NCBI RefSeq assembly: GCF_003073135.1
Contig: NZ_PGDQ01000011.1
Span: 124,001-188,000, forward strand
Direction: 5' to 3'
DNA: 64,000 bases
DNA from: Euzebya rosea
Lineage (GTDB): Bacteria; Actinomycetota; Nitriliruptoria; Euzebyales; Euzebyaceae
The notes beneath the pieces were generated by a model. The model made no database searches. It worked only from the letters and a program-made list of their open reading frames with translations, and was not told where the DNA came from. A program made the translations under genes and the position numbers. Shown here piece after piece: positions 32,470 to 41,707 of the stretch (positions within the stretch are counted from its first letter, which is position 1; every line of letters begins with the position of its first letter).

Positions 32470-33114
32470 ATGACGTGGACTACCGAACCCTCCTGGCTCG
32501 ACCGTCGGCCGGGTCAGGGGGCTCGCGAGATGCAGGCCGACGCAGCAGCAGCCACACCTGGGTGGCTACGGGTCGCCCGCTTACTTCTTCGTGTGCACGA
32601 TGACGAGCGGGCGTGGCGTCGAGGTGCCGAGGACGAGGAGGCCGTTGGACGGAAGCTGGCGAAGCTGGACGATCGATGGACCGTCCTTCACGACCTGCCA
32701 CTCAACGAGAAGGGCTCGAACCTGGATCACCTGGCGATCGGGCCCGGAGGAGTCTTCGCCCTCAACACCAAGAAGGTGCGCGGCAAGATCTGGGTTGGCG
32801 AACGGGTGGTCATGGTCAACGGCCAACGCACCCCATATCTCCGAACCGCCAGGTGGGAAGCCAAGACCGTTGCGAGCCTGCTGTCGGCCGCCGTGGGCCA
32901 GACGGTCGACGTCCGGCCGGCGCTGGTCTTCGTGGGTGGCGAGCTCGTGATCAAGCAACGCCCATCCGACGTAGGCATCACCACGAACTGGACCATCAAC
33001 CGATGGCTGAAGTCACAGCGGAACGTTCTTGACCCGAACCCACTGGCGGCAGTCCAGCGCAGCGCGCGACTGGCGCGGACATGGCCCGTGCCGTCGTTGC
33101 CGCAGGACTGGTGA
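32470..33114 (+). CDS. NERD-domain (nuclease-related) protein, copy 1
   Basis: 214 residues. The NERD domain occupies about 45-185: 'AWRRGAEDEEAVGRKLAKLDDRWTVLHDLPLNE', 'SNLDHLAIGPGGVFALNTKKVRGKIWV' and a later 'PALVFVGGEL'. The D in 'NLDHL' and the 'NTKK' lysines match the PD-(D/E)xK-like core, though activity of NERD proteins is unproven. It is strongly similar along its length to the protein at 41009-41665, and even the upstream ATTCAAGACT block (32433-32442) is shared. It lies 83 bases ahead of the large helicase gene on the same strand and may belong to its system. Confidence 0.85.
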   Translation: MTWTTEPSWLDRRPGQGAREMQADAAAATPGWLRVARLLLRVHDDERAWRRGAEDEEAVGRKLAKLDDRWTVLHDLPLNEKGSNLDHLAIGPGGVFALNTKKVRGKIWVGERVVMVNGQRTPYLRTARWEAKTVASLLSAAVGQTVDVRPALVFVGGELVIKQRPSDVGITTNWTINRWLKSQRNVLDPNPLAAVQRSARLARTWPVPSLPQDW

Positions 33115-33197
33115 GAAGAGCTCCTCACACGCGCCGTCATCCCTGACGAACACCGCTTGGCATACTGCCCCGGCAGTTCTCGATCGCCGACCGAAGT

Positions 33198-36100
33198 GTG
33201 GCCGTGTCAGACCTCTCTCCGTTCTTTGCCATCCCGCCCAGCGAACACCTCGCCGGCAACGCATCTGCGTTCGCGATCGCGGCGCCTGATTCGCCAGTCG
33301 CCGGGCATTCCCTGCTGGTGTCTCGCCGGCTGATCGAAACGTGGTGGCAAGCGACGCCACAGGAGCAGGCCGACCTGCTCTCGCTCGTGGGCGACGTCAA
33401 GCGCCTGCTCGACGATCAGCACGGCCCCACCGGCTACACGGTCGGGTTCGACTCGGGTCACTCCGCCGGCCAGCAGATCCCTCACCTCCACCTTCACGTG
33501 ATCCCACGCTTCGGCACCTCGGCGTCCCGTGGCGTTGGGTCACTGACGTCTTCCGAGAGCCTTGACAGTGGGGTGGTTCGTCTGGCCGACGGCACGTCCG
33601 CACCCCTCGGTCCGGCACTGCTCAGCCTGCTCGAAACCAGCACGTACGACAGGGTCGATCTCGTCGTCAGCTTCGTGATGGAGTCCGGCCTCAAGGTGAT
33701 CGCCGACCCCCTCGCCGACGCCGTCGAACGAGGATCGCAGCTACGCGTCCTCACCACCGACTACCTGTACCGGACCGAGCCCCGAGCGTTGCGCCTCCTG
33801 CACGACCTGGGGACCGAGTATCCCGGCAGGGTCCAGCTCCGCGTGTTCGAGAGCCGCGGTGTCCGCAGCTTCCACCCGAAGGGCTACTTGTTCCACTCCT
33901 CCACCGACGACCAGGCCGCTGCCTGGGTCGGATCCTCCAACCTGAGCGCGTCAGGGCTCGAAGGAGGCATCGAGTGGAACGTGGGCCTGGACACCGTGCG
34001 TCCCATGCTGGAGACCTTCGAGGAACTCTGGACGCATGCCTGGACGGTGCCGCTCACCGAACGGTGGATCCAGGAGTACCAACGTCACCGTCCCTTCTCC
34101 CGGACCGCGCCACCCCCTCCGGGTTTGCTCGATCCGTCGACTGACGTCGATCTCGCAGCCGAGACGACCACCCCAACCGACGACTCCGGGATCCAGGAGC
34201 TCGTCCCTGCCGGTGTGGACCCCGCCGACGTGACCGTGGAGGTCGCTCAGCCCTACACACCGCGCGAGCTCCAGGCCGAAGCGCTCGCGGCGCTGGAGGC
34301 CACCAGAGCCGACGGGCACCGGGCCGGCCTCGTGGTGATGGCCACCGGTCTCGGCAAGACCTGGCTCGCCGCGTTCGACACCGCCCGCCCGCAGTTCGGC
34401 CGGGTGCTGTTCCTTGCCCACCGGGAGGAGATCCTCCGCCAGAGCCTCGACGTGTTCCGCAAGGTCCAGCCCGATCGGTCGCTCGGGATGTTCATGGCAC
34501 AGGAACGCGAGGAGGACTCCGATGTCGTGTTCGCCAGCGTGCAGACCCTCCATCGCCACCTCGATGAGTTCGAGGCGTCTGACTTCGACTACGTCGTTGT
34601 CGACGAGTTCCACCACGCGGCGGCCTCGTCGTACCGAAAGGTGATCGACCACTTCGACCCGGCGTTCCTGCTGGGTCTCACCGCAACCCCGGAACGCATG
34701 GACGGTGCGGACCTCCTCGGCCTGTGCGGGGACAACCTCGTCTACGAGGCCAATCTCGTCGAGGGCATCAACCGCAACGAGCTGGTGCCCTTCGAGTACC
34801 ACGGCATCAAGGACATCGTGGACTTCGTGCCGATCCCCTGGCGCAACGGCAAGTTCGACCCGGCGATGTTGTCGGCCGCCATCGAGACCCACGATCGGGC
34901 CGCCCACGCCCACCGGGAATGGGCCAGCCGGGCTGGGAAGCGAACGCTCGCGTTCTGCCAGACCACCGCACACGCCGACTTCATGGCTGAGTGGTTCCGC
35001 CAGCAGGGCCTTCGGACTGCATCGGTGCACTCCAAGCCGTCCTCCGACCCGCGCCGTGGGTCCGTCAGGAAGCTGGAGAACGGCGAGCTGGACGTGCTGT
35101 TCGCCGTGGACGTCTTCAACGAGGGCTTCGACCTGCCGGCGATCGACACGGTCCTGATGCTCCGCCCAACCGATTCACCGGTGATCTTCCTCCAGCAGCT
35201 CGGCCGCGGCCTCCGGCTTGGTGACAACAAGGAGAAGCTGGTCGTCGTCGACTTCCTCGGCAACCACCGGTCCTTTCTCGCAAAGCCACGGGCGCTGCTG
35301 GGACTCGGCATGGCGGAGACGCCCAGCGCCGCGAACATCCTGGCCGCGCTGGAAGACGGGGATTGGCAATTGCCAGCGGGGTGCTCGGTCACCTGGGAGC
35401 TGGGGGCGGTCGACCTGCTGCGCGAGCTGGCCACCAGCCGGCAGCGCTACGAGCCCGGCTCGACCTTGGTCGCCTACGTCCAGGACCACGCCGAGGAGTT
35501 CGGTGAACGTCCGACAGCGATGCAAGCCCTCCGCTCGGGATACAACCCCGCCAGCGCCAAGCGGTCCCACGGGGGCTGGTTCGGCCTGCTGCGGAACGAG
35601 TCGCTTCTCACAGAGCAGGAGACCGAGGCGTGGGACCGGTTCCGTTCACTCGTCGCCGAGGTCGAGGCCACCTCGATGACGAAGTCCTACAAGATGGTGC
35701 TGCTCAAGGCCTTGTTGCACGAAGGGGCCCTGCACGACGGGATGGACTCGCACGAACTCGCCGCGGCGTCCCGCCGAATCGTTGAGGCCGACCCCAGGCT
35801 GGTCAGCGACGTCCAATCGTCCTCCCTCCCAGACGTGTCGGCCCTGACCGATGAGCAGTGGGCCGTCTTCTGGCGCAAGAACCCCATGGCGGCGTGGACC
35901 GGGGAGTTCGGGAAGGGTCAGCCCGCATTCCGGTTGGAGGATGACCGGTTCCTTCCGAACTTCAGCGTTCCGGAGGACCTGCGGGACGCGGTCGAGGCCA
36001 TGCTCGCCGAGCTGATCGAGTGGCGCCTCGGCGACTACCTGCTCCGCCGCACTCCGAGTCGAGGGCATGACATCGAGCTGACGGTCTCCCACAGCAGCGG

Positions 36101-37238
36101 GAAGCCCATCCTGCGGTTCGACCGCACCCGGAACCCCGAGGTGCCCGAGGGGCCGACGCCGTTCCTCGCCGATGGCGAGCGGTACGTCGGGAACTTCGTG
36201 AAGATTGCGCTGAACACGGCCGAGGTGCTGGGCCAACAGGGGAACGCGCTCTGGCCACTCCTGCGTGGTTGGTTCGGCCCGAACGCCGGGCGACCGGGGA
36301 CGTTGCACCGAGTCCGTCTCTCCCAGATCGACGGTGAATGGGTGATGCGTCCGATTGGGGCGGTCGCCGCCGGCGGCGGGACCGCCCTGCCGTTCTTCCC
36401 GACCTATCAGGTGGCGTGCGGCGCGTTCGGTCAACCGACGGATCTGCTGGTCGCAGGTCAGGCAATCGAAATCGCCGACACCCGCGGTGAGGACCGGTCG
36501 CCAAGCGAAGAGTTCGTGGTGACGGCACACGGCGACTCGATGGCTGGTGGACCCGACCCTGTGAAGTCAGGGGACCGGCTGTTGATGCGTTGGATCAGCG
36601 GGCAGGATCGCGCCGCGCTGGTGGGGCGGCGCGTTCTGGTGGAGTACGACGCCGGCGAAGGGCCGAGCGCGGTACTCAAGACGCTCGACCGGACAAAGGA
36701 CGGATTCGTGCTGCGATCCGACAACCCCTCCGCACCACCCATCTCGGCCGCCAGCTGGATGACCCTTGTCGCCGAGTACCTACGAACCCTCGACCAGAGG
36801 GAGTACAACCCGCTGGCCCGTCACCTGGGCGAGGCGTTCAAGCGACAGGACATCCCGCCGTTGTATGGCGAGGAGTTCAATCCCGGCAACTGGAACACCG
36901 GCCATGTCTCGCTGGACCAGGACGTCCTGCTCTTCGTCACGCTGCACAAGGGCAACATGCAGGAAGGAGGGGACTACGAGGACCACCTCGAGGGCGGCGA
37001 CATCCTCGTGTGGTCGTCGCAGTCGAGCGTCGGACCCGACAACAAGAAGGGCCGAGAGATCCTGAACGCGCCGAGCGACGGCACCCGCATTCACGCGTGG
37101 CTCCGCCGCCGCAAGTCCGACGTCGCCTTCGAGTACTGCGGCCTGGTGACCCCACTGGACCACAGGGGCGCCAAGCCGATGTCCGTCCGCTTCCGACTGA
37201 GCACGCCAATCCAAGCAACCTCTGCCCTGCTGGCGTAG
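33198..37238 (+). CDS. HIT-PLD-SF2 helicase-S24 peptidase-DUF3427 multidomain protein, probable defence protein
   Basis: 1346 residues from GTG 33198 (GTG 33204 also possible; no clear ribosome site). Domains: HIT (about 1-105; H96-x-H98-x-H100); phospholipase-D-like nuclease (130-290; H226-P-K228 and 'GSSNLS' at 245-250, the usual later Asp replaced); SF2 helicase (365-720; Walker A K387, DEFH at 469-472, 'TATPER' near 495, 'QQLGRGLR' near 666); a middle region (740-1050); S24/LexA-like peptidase (1100-1185; S1114 in 'HGDSM', K1161); DUF3427 C-terminus (about 1200-1340). PLD-helicase-DUF3427 proteins are linked to phage defence; HIT and S24 in the same chain are unusual. Codon use is less G/C-biased than neighbours. 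Confidence 0.88.
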   Translation: MAVSDLSPFFAIPPSEHLAGNASAFAIAAPDSPVAGHSLLVSRRLIETWWQATPQEQADLLSLVGDVKRLLDDQHGPTGYTVGFDSGHSAGQQIPHLHLHVIPRFGTSASRGVGSLTSSESLDSGVVRLADGTSAPLGPALLSLLETSTYDRVDLVVSFVMESGLKVIADPLADAVERGSQLRVLTTDYLYRTEPRALRLLHDLGTEYPGRVQLRVFESRGVRSFHPKGYLFHSSTDDQAAAWVGSSNLSASGLEGGIEWNVGLDTVRPMLETFEELWTHAWTVPLTERWIQEYQRHRPFSRTAPPPPGLLDPSTDVDLAAETTTPTDDSGIQELVPAGVDPADVTVEVAQPYTPRELQAEALAALEATRADGHRAGLVVMATGLGKTWLAAFDTARPQFGRVLFLAHREEILRQSLDVFRKVQPDRSLGMFMAQEREEDSDVVFASVQTLHRHLDEFEASDFDYVVVDEFHHAAASSYRKVIDHFDPAFLLGLTATPERMDGADLLGLCGDNLVYEANLVEGINRNELVPFEYHGIKDIVDFVPIPWRNGKFDPAMLSAAIETHDRAAHAHREWASRAGKRTLAFCQTTAHADFMAEWFRQQGLRTASVHSKPSSDPRRGSVRKLENGELDVLFAVDVFNEGFDLPAIDTVLMLRPTDSPVIFLQQLGRGLRLGDNKEKLVVVDFLGNHRSFLAKPRALLGLGMAETPSAANILAALEDGDWQLPAGCSVTWELGAVDLLRELATSRQRYEPGSTLVAYVQDHAEEFGERPTAMQALRSGYNPASAKRSHGGWFGLLRNESLLTEQETEAWDRFRSLVAEVEATSMTKSYKMVLLKALLHEGALHDGMDSHELAAASRRIVEADPRLVSDVQSSSLPDVSALTDEQWAVFWRKNPMAAWTGEFGKGQPAFRLEDDRFLPNFSVPEDLRDAVEAMLAELIEWRLGDYLLRRTPSRGHDIELTVSHSSGKPILRFDRTRNPEVPEGPTPFLADGERYVGNFVKIALNTAEVLGQQGNALWPLLRGWFGPNAGRPGTLHRVRLSQIDGEWVMRPIGAVAAGGGTALPFFPTYQVACGAFGQPTDLLVAGQAIEIADTRGEDRSPSEEFVVTAHGDSMAGGPDPVKSGDRLLMRWISGQDRAALVGRRVLVEYDAGEGPSAVLKTLDRTKDGFVLRSDNPSAPPISAASWMTLVAEYLRTLDQREYNPLARHLGEAFKRQDIPPLYGEEFNPGNWNTGHVSLDQDVLLFVTLHKGNMQEGGDYEDHLEGGDILVWSSQSSVGPDNKKGREILNAPSDGTRIHAWLRRRKSDVAFEYCGLVTPLDHRGAKPMSVRFRLSTPIQATSALLA

Positions 37239-37269
37239 CAGGGGGTTGCGGCCGGCGCGGCTGGTGGCG

Positions 37270-37929
37270 CTACCCCTCCAGCGCCTCCAGCCACTCGGTC
37301 CAGAAGTCCTGCCAGGCGGGGACGACCGTGTGGTCGGGCAGACGGGTGTGGGCGACGTTGACGGCGGTGCGGCCGTCGGGCTTGGGGGTCAGCGTGAACT
37401 CCACGCTCCCCTCCTCCATCGCGATGCGCACGTTCTTGGACGTGGGGCGGGAACGCAGCTCGGTGGGCATGCCGCCGAACAGGTGGTCGCGGCCATCCGC
37501 GTCCAGCAACAGCTCGCGCAGCTCATCGGCGTCCACCGCCACCGTCCTGGTCCGTGACGAGGCGAACAGCCCATCGGACTGCTGGAACGGCAGCCGCTGA
37601 CCGGTGATGCGCTCCCAGCTGACCGTCACGCCCTGTGCCCACCAGCCGGTCAGGCCGTGGACCTCCATCAGGTGCTCGACGACCGCCGAGTGCCCGTCGG
37701 TGTGCCCGTCGAAGGCCTCGATCAGGTCGCACCACTCGTCCCACCCTCGCCCGGTGTTGGACCGGATGGCTTCGTCCGACATCTCCGGCTGGGACACCCA
37801 GGCCCGGCCATCAACCCGCGGCGCCGCGGCCTGCTGCTCGAGCAGCACCCGCCTCGCCTGGGCGTATCGTTCGCCGGTCCTCGCCATCCGCTCGCGGACA
37901 CGGCGCTTGAAGGTCTGCTGTGTGGTCAT
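37270..37929 (-). CDS. DUF4287 plus SRPBCC-like protein
   Basis: 219 residues from ATG 37929. After a basic N-terminus comes a DUF4287-type segment: 'GRGWDEWCDLIEAFDGHTDGHSAVVEHLM' then 'LTGWWAQGVTVSWERITGQR'. The C-terminal half ('TRTVAVDADELRELLLDADGR' through 'AVNVAHTRLPD' and 'WQDFWTEWLEALEG') is an AHSA1/SRPBCC-like ligand-binding fold. Function unknown. It converges with the helicase gene, 31 bases apart. Confidence 0.8.
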   Translation of the reverse strand: MTTQQTFKRRVRERMARTGERYAQARRVLLEQQAAAPRVDGRAWVSQPEMSDEAIRSNTGRGWDEWCDLIEAFDGHTDGHSAVVEHLMEVHGLTGWWAQGVTVSWERITGQRLPFQQSDGLFASSRTRTVAVDADELRELLLDADGRDHLFGGMPTELRSRPTSKNVRIAMEEGSVEFTLTPKPDGRTAVNVAHTRLPDHTVVPAWQDFWTEWLEALEG

Positions 37930-38109
37930 GACGTCCTCGTCCCTGGCCCGACCAACACCGGTTCGCCACGCCCCACCGATGCGTCGAGCACACGACGGAA
38001 GTCCATCAACCACTCCTGTCGACCACTCGGTGACCTTGCCTCCCCGGGACCGGGCCGCGTGGAGGCCCGATGTGGAGGTCCGGCGTGACAGGACGCCGTG
38101 TACGAAACG

Positions 38110-38592
38110 CTACGCCGACCCCCGCCGACCGTCAACGGCACCAGGGGAACCCGGCTCGTACCGCTGGCACAGCAGCATCTCCCCCGTCTCCTCGTGTCGG
38201 CACTCCTCCTCTCCCACGAACCCGTAGGCGGCGTAGAAGCGCCGGCCGATCGTGTTGGCGGTGAACACCTCCACCCGCACCGCCCCGCGCAGCTCGACCG
38301 CCTTGTCGACCAGCGCCCGGCCCAGCCCCTGCCCGTGGAACGCCGGGTCGACGAACAAGCCGCCGATCTCGTCCCCGACCAGCGCGACGAACCCGACGGG
38401 CCGACCCTGGACCTCAGCCACCCACGTCTCGGCCCGTGGCAGGTAGACCTCGCGGGTGCGCCGCTCCTCCTCCACCACGAACTCGTCGCTGAGGAACGGG
38501 TGGGCCAGCGCGCTTGCCCGACGCCACGCGTCGACGACGGCGTCGGTGTCCTCGGGCTGGAACCGCCTGATCACGACACCAGCATGACCCAT
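38110..38592 (-). CDS. GNAT acetyltransferase (YjaB-like)
   Basis: 160 residues: 'VIRRFQPEDTDAVVDAWRRAS', 'GRPVGFVALVGDEIGGLFVDPAFHGQGLGRALV' (acetyl-CoA loop) and 'RRFYAAYGFVGEEECRHEETGE', which closely follow the YjaB/PhnO group. Substrate unknown. The first residues are uncertain; a GTG at 38574 would start directly at the conserved region. The 180 bases between it and the DUF4287 gene hold nothing recognisable. Confidence 0.85.
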   Translation of the reverse strand: MGHAGVVIRRFQPEDTDAVVDAWRRASALAHPFLSDEFVVEEERRTREVYLPRAETWVAEVQGRPVGFVALVGDEIGGLFVDPAFHGQGLGRALVDKAVELRGAVRVEVFTANTIGRRFYAAYGFVGEEECRHEETGEMLLCQRYEPGSPGAVDGRRGSA

Positions 38593-38663
38593 TCCTTGAC
38601 ACTCCCGTCGCTGCTCGGGACGCTGCGTTCGGTCGGGCCATCACCACCCGGAAGGTCGAAGCC

Positions 38664-40913
38664 GTGCGTCCGTCATCCGTCGTCCTCGCCTTGACTGCCC
38701 TGCTCGCAGCACTCCTCCCCACCCCCGCACCCGCCGCCGGCGAGCCGAGCCCGGACGACCCGTCCTCGAACCTGCAGGACCGTTGGATCGTGACCTCCGA
38801 CCACTACCCCGTCGACGGCGACGGCCATCCGCGGGCCGCGGTCGAGCACCGGGTCGAGGGAGTCGTCGTCGAGTGGGTCGAGATCAGGCCCGCCGTGTTC
38901 GAGGCCACCGTCGTCGACGGCGGGTACGAGCCCTGCATGGCCCCCGGCACCGTCCTCGTCACCGAGATGGTCCCGCGGTCGGACCGGGCCACTACGTTCG
39001 ACGGTCTCGCCCTCGACGCCGACTGCACCCAGCACCACGTCGAGCTGGAGATGTCCGATCCCTCCACCGATCCGTTCCTGACCTGGGACACCCCCACCGG
39101 CCGGATGCGCCTGGACCACGGCAACAACGACTGGGTGGAGGTGGAGCACCGCGTCGTCGGCGACTGGCTGCTCCACGACACCGACGCCCCCGACAGCCCG
39201 CCCGGGCGCACCGTCCTGCGCATCACGGGCACCTCCCCCACCTTCACGGCGACGATCGTCGAGGCGGAGGAGGGGTCGTGCTTCGTCCCGGGTGAGGTCT
39301 GGTGGGACGGGCTCGTGTGGGGCCACGGGCTGATCCCCGGCGGCGCCGGCCAGAACCGGGCCTGGGGCATGGTCGACGGGTTCCGCCTCGGCGCCCACGA
39401 GGACTGCAGCCAGCATGCCGGCGGCGGCAGCGTCGGCTTCTTCACCTTCGGTGGCCAGCTCACCATGGCCGCCTTCCCCGACCCCGGCGGGACCGGGTAC
39501 ATGGGGTTCAGTCGCCTCGCCGGAGGGTCGCCGGTCGACCCTCCCCCACCCGGGGACCACACCGCCGACCCCGCCGACCACCCTGACCTGGCCGGCGACT
39601 GGCGCACGACCACCGGTGAGATCCGCGAGGTGTCCATCCGCTGGACCGGTGACCCGGCAGAGCCGTTCCTCGGCCGCCTCACCACGCAGGGCGACCCGAC
39701 CTGCCCGCCGGCCCACACCGACATCTGGAGGGTCACCGAGGCCGTCGACGACGCCGTCGCCCGCGGGCAGGTCACCCTCCACCGGCGCACCGCGACGGGG
39801 TGCGAGCTGCGCGGGACCGTCCCCGCGGAGATCACCCTTCTCGACGACCCCGCCGACCGCGAGCTCTACATCGCCTACGAGGATCCCGACGGCATCAGCC
39901 ACCTCCTGCGGTACGTCAGCGACCGCCGTACCACCTTGCGTGGCGGCCGGGACGAGCAGGCCCTCGCCATCGGCTTCCTGTCCGCGACCCTGAGCCACCT
40001 CGGGTTCGGGGGGCTCGACCCGACACCGCCGCCCGGACAGCGTGGCGCGGCATCCAGCGACCTCACCCTCTACGTCGCCACCGACGCCAACTTCCCTGAC
40101 GGGCTGGCCGTCGCCGGGCTCGCCGGACGCACCCGCGGCCTGACGGTGCTGGTGGACCCCGACGACCCGGACGGCAACGCCCGGCTGCTGGAGCTGCTGG
40201 CCCCGTCCTTCGCCGAGGTCGTCGTGGTCGGTGGCGAGGCCGTCGTCCCCTCCTCCAGCCTCCCCTCCACCGGGGAACGCGGCGCGCCAACGGGTCGGAT
40301 CGCCGGGACCAACCGGTTCCACACCGCACAGGTCCTGACCGAGGCCGGCTGGCTGGAGGGTGCCGGCACGGTGTTCGTCGCCACCGGCGTCAACTACCCC
40401 GACGCCCTGTCGGGTGGTGCAGCCGCCGCCGTCGAGGGCGCGCCCGTCCTGCTGGTCGACGGTGGACGGATGCCACCCGAAACCGACGCGGCCCTCCGCA
40501 GCCTCGAGCCGGACGAGATCGTCGTCCTCGGCGGCAAGTCAGTCATCCCCGACTCGATGCTGGCCGCGCTGACCGACTACGCCCCGAACGTCATCCGTCT
40601 GGCCGGCCCCGCCCGTCAGCAGACCTCGGTGGCCGTCTCGACCAACCGGTTCCACCGCGGGGCCGACGCGGTGCTGATGGCTTCCGGCGACCGGTTCGGC
40701 GAGGCGCTGATCGCGGCGTCAGCGGCATGGGCCCACGCCGCGCCGCTGCTGCTGGTCGGCGACGACGTCATCGCGCCGTCGGTGCTGACCGAGCTCGACC
40801 GGCTGGGCGGGACCCGCCTGCAGCTGCTCGCGGTCGAGGACACCGTCGACCCTGCCGTCTACCAGGAGGTCGCCGCACGGTTCAGGGGCGGGCCGGCGCG
40901 GACAACCCGCTGA
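38664..40913 (+). CDS. Secreted protein with C-terminal cell-wall-binding repeats (CWB2)
   Basis: 749 residues from GTG 38664 (GGAAGG upstream). Signal peptide at 1-25. Residues 30-455 form an extracellular region with repeated 'VEHRV' / 'FEATVVDG' / 'CxxGT' units (three related segments), function unknown. Residues 465-740 are CWB2 repeats: 'LYVATDANFPDGLAVAGLAG', 'VVVVGGEAVVPSSSLP', 'RIAGTNRFHTAQVL', 'YPDALSGGAAA' and 'EIVVLGGKSVIPDSML'. CWB2 modules hold proteins on anionic wall polymers in Clostridia; in Nitriliruptoria-like actinobacteria they are common. A stem-loop follows the stop. Confidence 0.88.
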   Translation: MRPSSVVLALTALLAALLPTPAPAAGEPSPDDPSSNLQDRWIVTSDHYPVDGDGHPRAAVEHRVEGVVVEWVEIRPAVFEATVVDGGYEPCMAPGTVLVTEMVPRSDRATTFDGLALDADCTQHHVELEMSDPSTDPFLTWDTPTGRMRLDHGNNDWVEVEHRVVGDWLLHDTDAPDSPPGRTVLRITGTSPTFTATIVEAEEGSCFVPGEVWWDGLVWGHGLIPGGAGQNRAWGMVDGFRLGAHEDCSQHAGGGSVGFFTFGGQLTMAAFPDPGGTGYMGFSRLAGGSPVDPPPPGDHTADPADHPDLAGDWRTTTGEIREVSIRWTGDPAEPFLGRLTTQGDPTCPPAHTDIWRVTEAVDDAVARGQVTLHRRTATGCELRGTVPAEITLLDDPADRELYIAYEDPDGISHLLRYVSDRRTTLRGGRDEQALAIGFLSATLSHLGFGGLDPTPPPGQRGAASSDLTLYVATDANFPDGLAVAGLAGRTRGLTVLVDPDDPDGNARLLELLAPSFAEVVVVGGEAVVPSSSLPSTGERGAPTGRIAGTNRFHTAQVLTEAGWLEGAGTVFVATGVNYPDALSGGAAAAVEGAPVLLVDGGRMPPETDAALRSLEPDEIVVLGGKSVIPDSMLAALTDYAPNVIRLAGPARQQTSVAVSTNRFHRGADAVLMASGDRFGEALIAASAAWAHAAPLLLVGDDVIAPSVLTELDRLGGTRLQLLAVEDTVDPAVYQEVAARFRGGPARTTR

Positions 40914-40926
40914 TCAGCTGCGCACA

Positions 40927-40939
40927 GGGGGCGTCCCCC
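40927..40939 (+). terminator. Short GC stem-loop after the CWB2 gene
   Basis: GGGGG (40927-40931), loop CGT, CCCCC (40935-40939), then GTTTCG. It lies 13 bases after the stop and is a plausible terminator. Confidence 0.45.
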
Positions 40940-41008
40940 GTTTCGCGGCTGAAGAACGAACCACCCATTCATTCAAGACTTTTCGTTCGGAAGCCGATGC
41001 AGCGGTCC

Positions 41009-41665
41009 ATGGAATGGACGACCGGTCCCGTGCCTCCTCGCCAGCCCCGGGCGGGACAGGGCGCGCGCGCCATGCAGGCCCATGCCGCGAGCGCAACGTC
41101 TGGCTGGCTCAGGCTGGCTCGACGACTGCTCGGTGCGCACGATGCCGAACGTGCGTGGCGCGTGGGGGCCGAGGGGGAAGAGCAGGTCGGTCACTCGCTC
41201 GCCACGCTGGACGACCGGTGGACGGTGGTCCACGACCTCCCGCTGAACGAGAGGGGTTCGAACCTGGACCACCTGGTCATCGGCCCGACCGGTGCGTACG
41301 CGCTCAACACCAAGAACTTGCGTGGACGCGTCTGGGTGGGGGAACGGACGGTCATGGTCAGCGGTCAGAAGACGTCCTACCTCCGAACGGCACGCTGGGA
41401 GGCGGCGACGACCGCACGGCTCCTGTCGGCGGCGACTGGCCGCAGGGTCTTCGTGTTCCCCGTCCTCGTCTTCATCGCCCGACGGGGACGGATCACGATC
41501 GAACAGCTACCGCGAGACGTCGGCATCACCACTGACCAGGTGATCTGCCGATGGCTGAACAGACGTCCTGTGACGATGGACCCCCACCACGCAGCGGTCC
41601 TGCGTGCAGCTGCACTGCGGCCGAGCACCTGGCCCGTTCCGAAGCGGCCGCCCACTCGTTCCTGA
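41009..41665 (+). CDS. NERD-domain protein, copy 2
   Basis: 218 residues. ATG 41009 is chosen because 'MEWTTGP' aligns with 'MTWTTEP' at the start of copy 1 (32470). The NERD core is nearly the same: 'AWRVGAEGEEQVGHSLATLDDRWTVVHDLPLNERGSNLDHL' region, 'YALNTKNLRGRVWVGERTVMV', and 'YLRTARWEA'. The ten bases ATTCAAGACT occur 28 bases upstream, as in copy 1 (27 bases). Its codon use is more G/C-rich than copy 1. It stands alone between a CWB2 gene and an MFS gene. Duplication of gene plus leader is the simplest explanation. Confidence 0.85.
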   Translation: MEWTTGPVPPRQPRAGQGARAMQAHAASATSGWLRLARRLLGAHDAERAWRVGAEGEEQVGHSLATLDDRWTVVHDLPLNERGSNLDHLVIGPTGAYALNTKNLRGRVWVGERTVMVSGQKTSYLRTARWEAATTARLLSAATGRRVFVFPVLVFIARRGRITIEQLPRDVGITTDQVICRWLNRRPVTMDPHHAAVLRAAALRPSTWPVPKRPPTRS

Positions 41666-41707
41666 CAGCCTGTTGCCCCCACGTCGGTCGGGCATGCTCG
41701 GGTCCCG

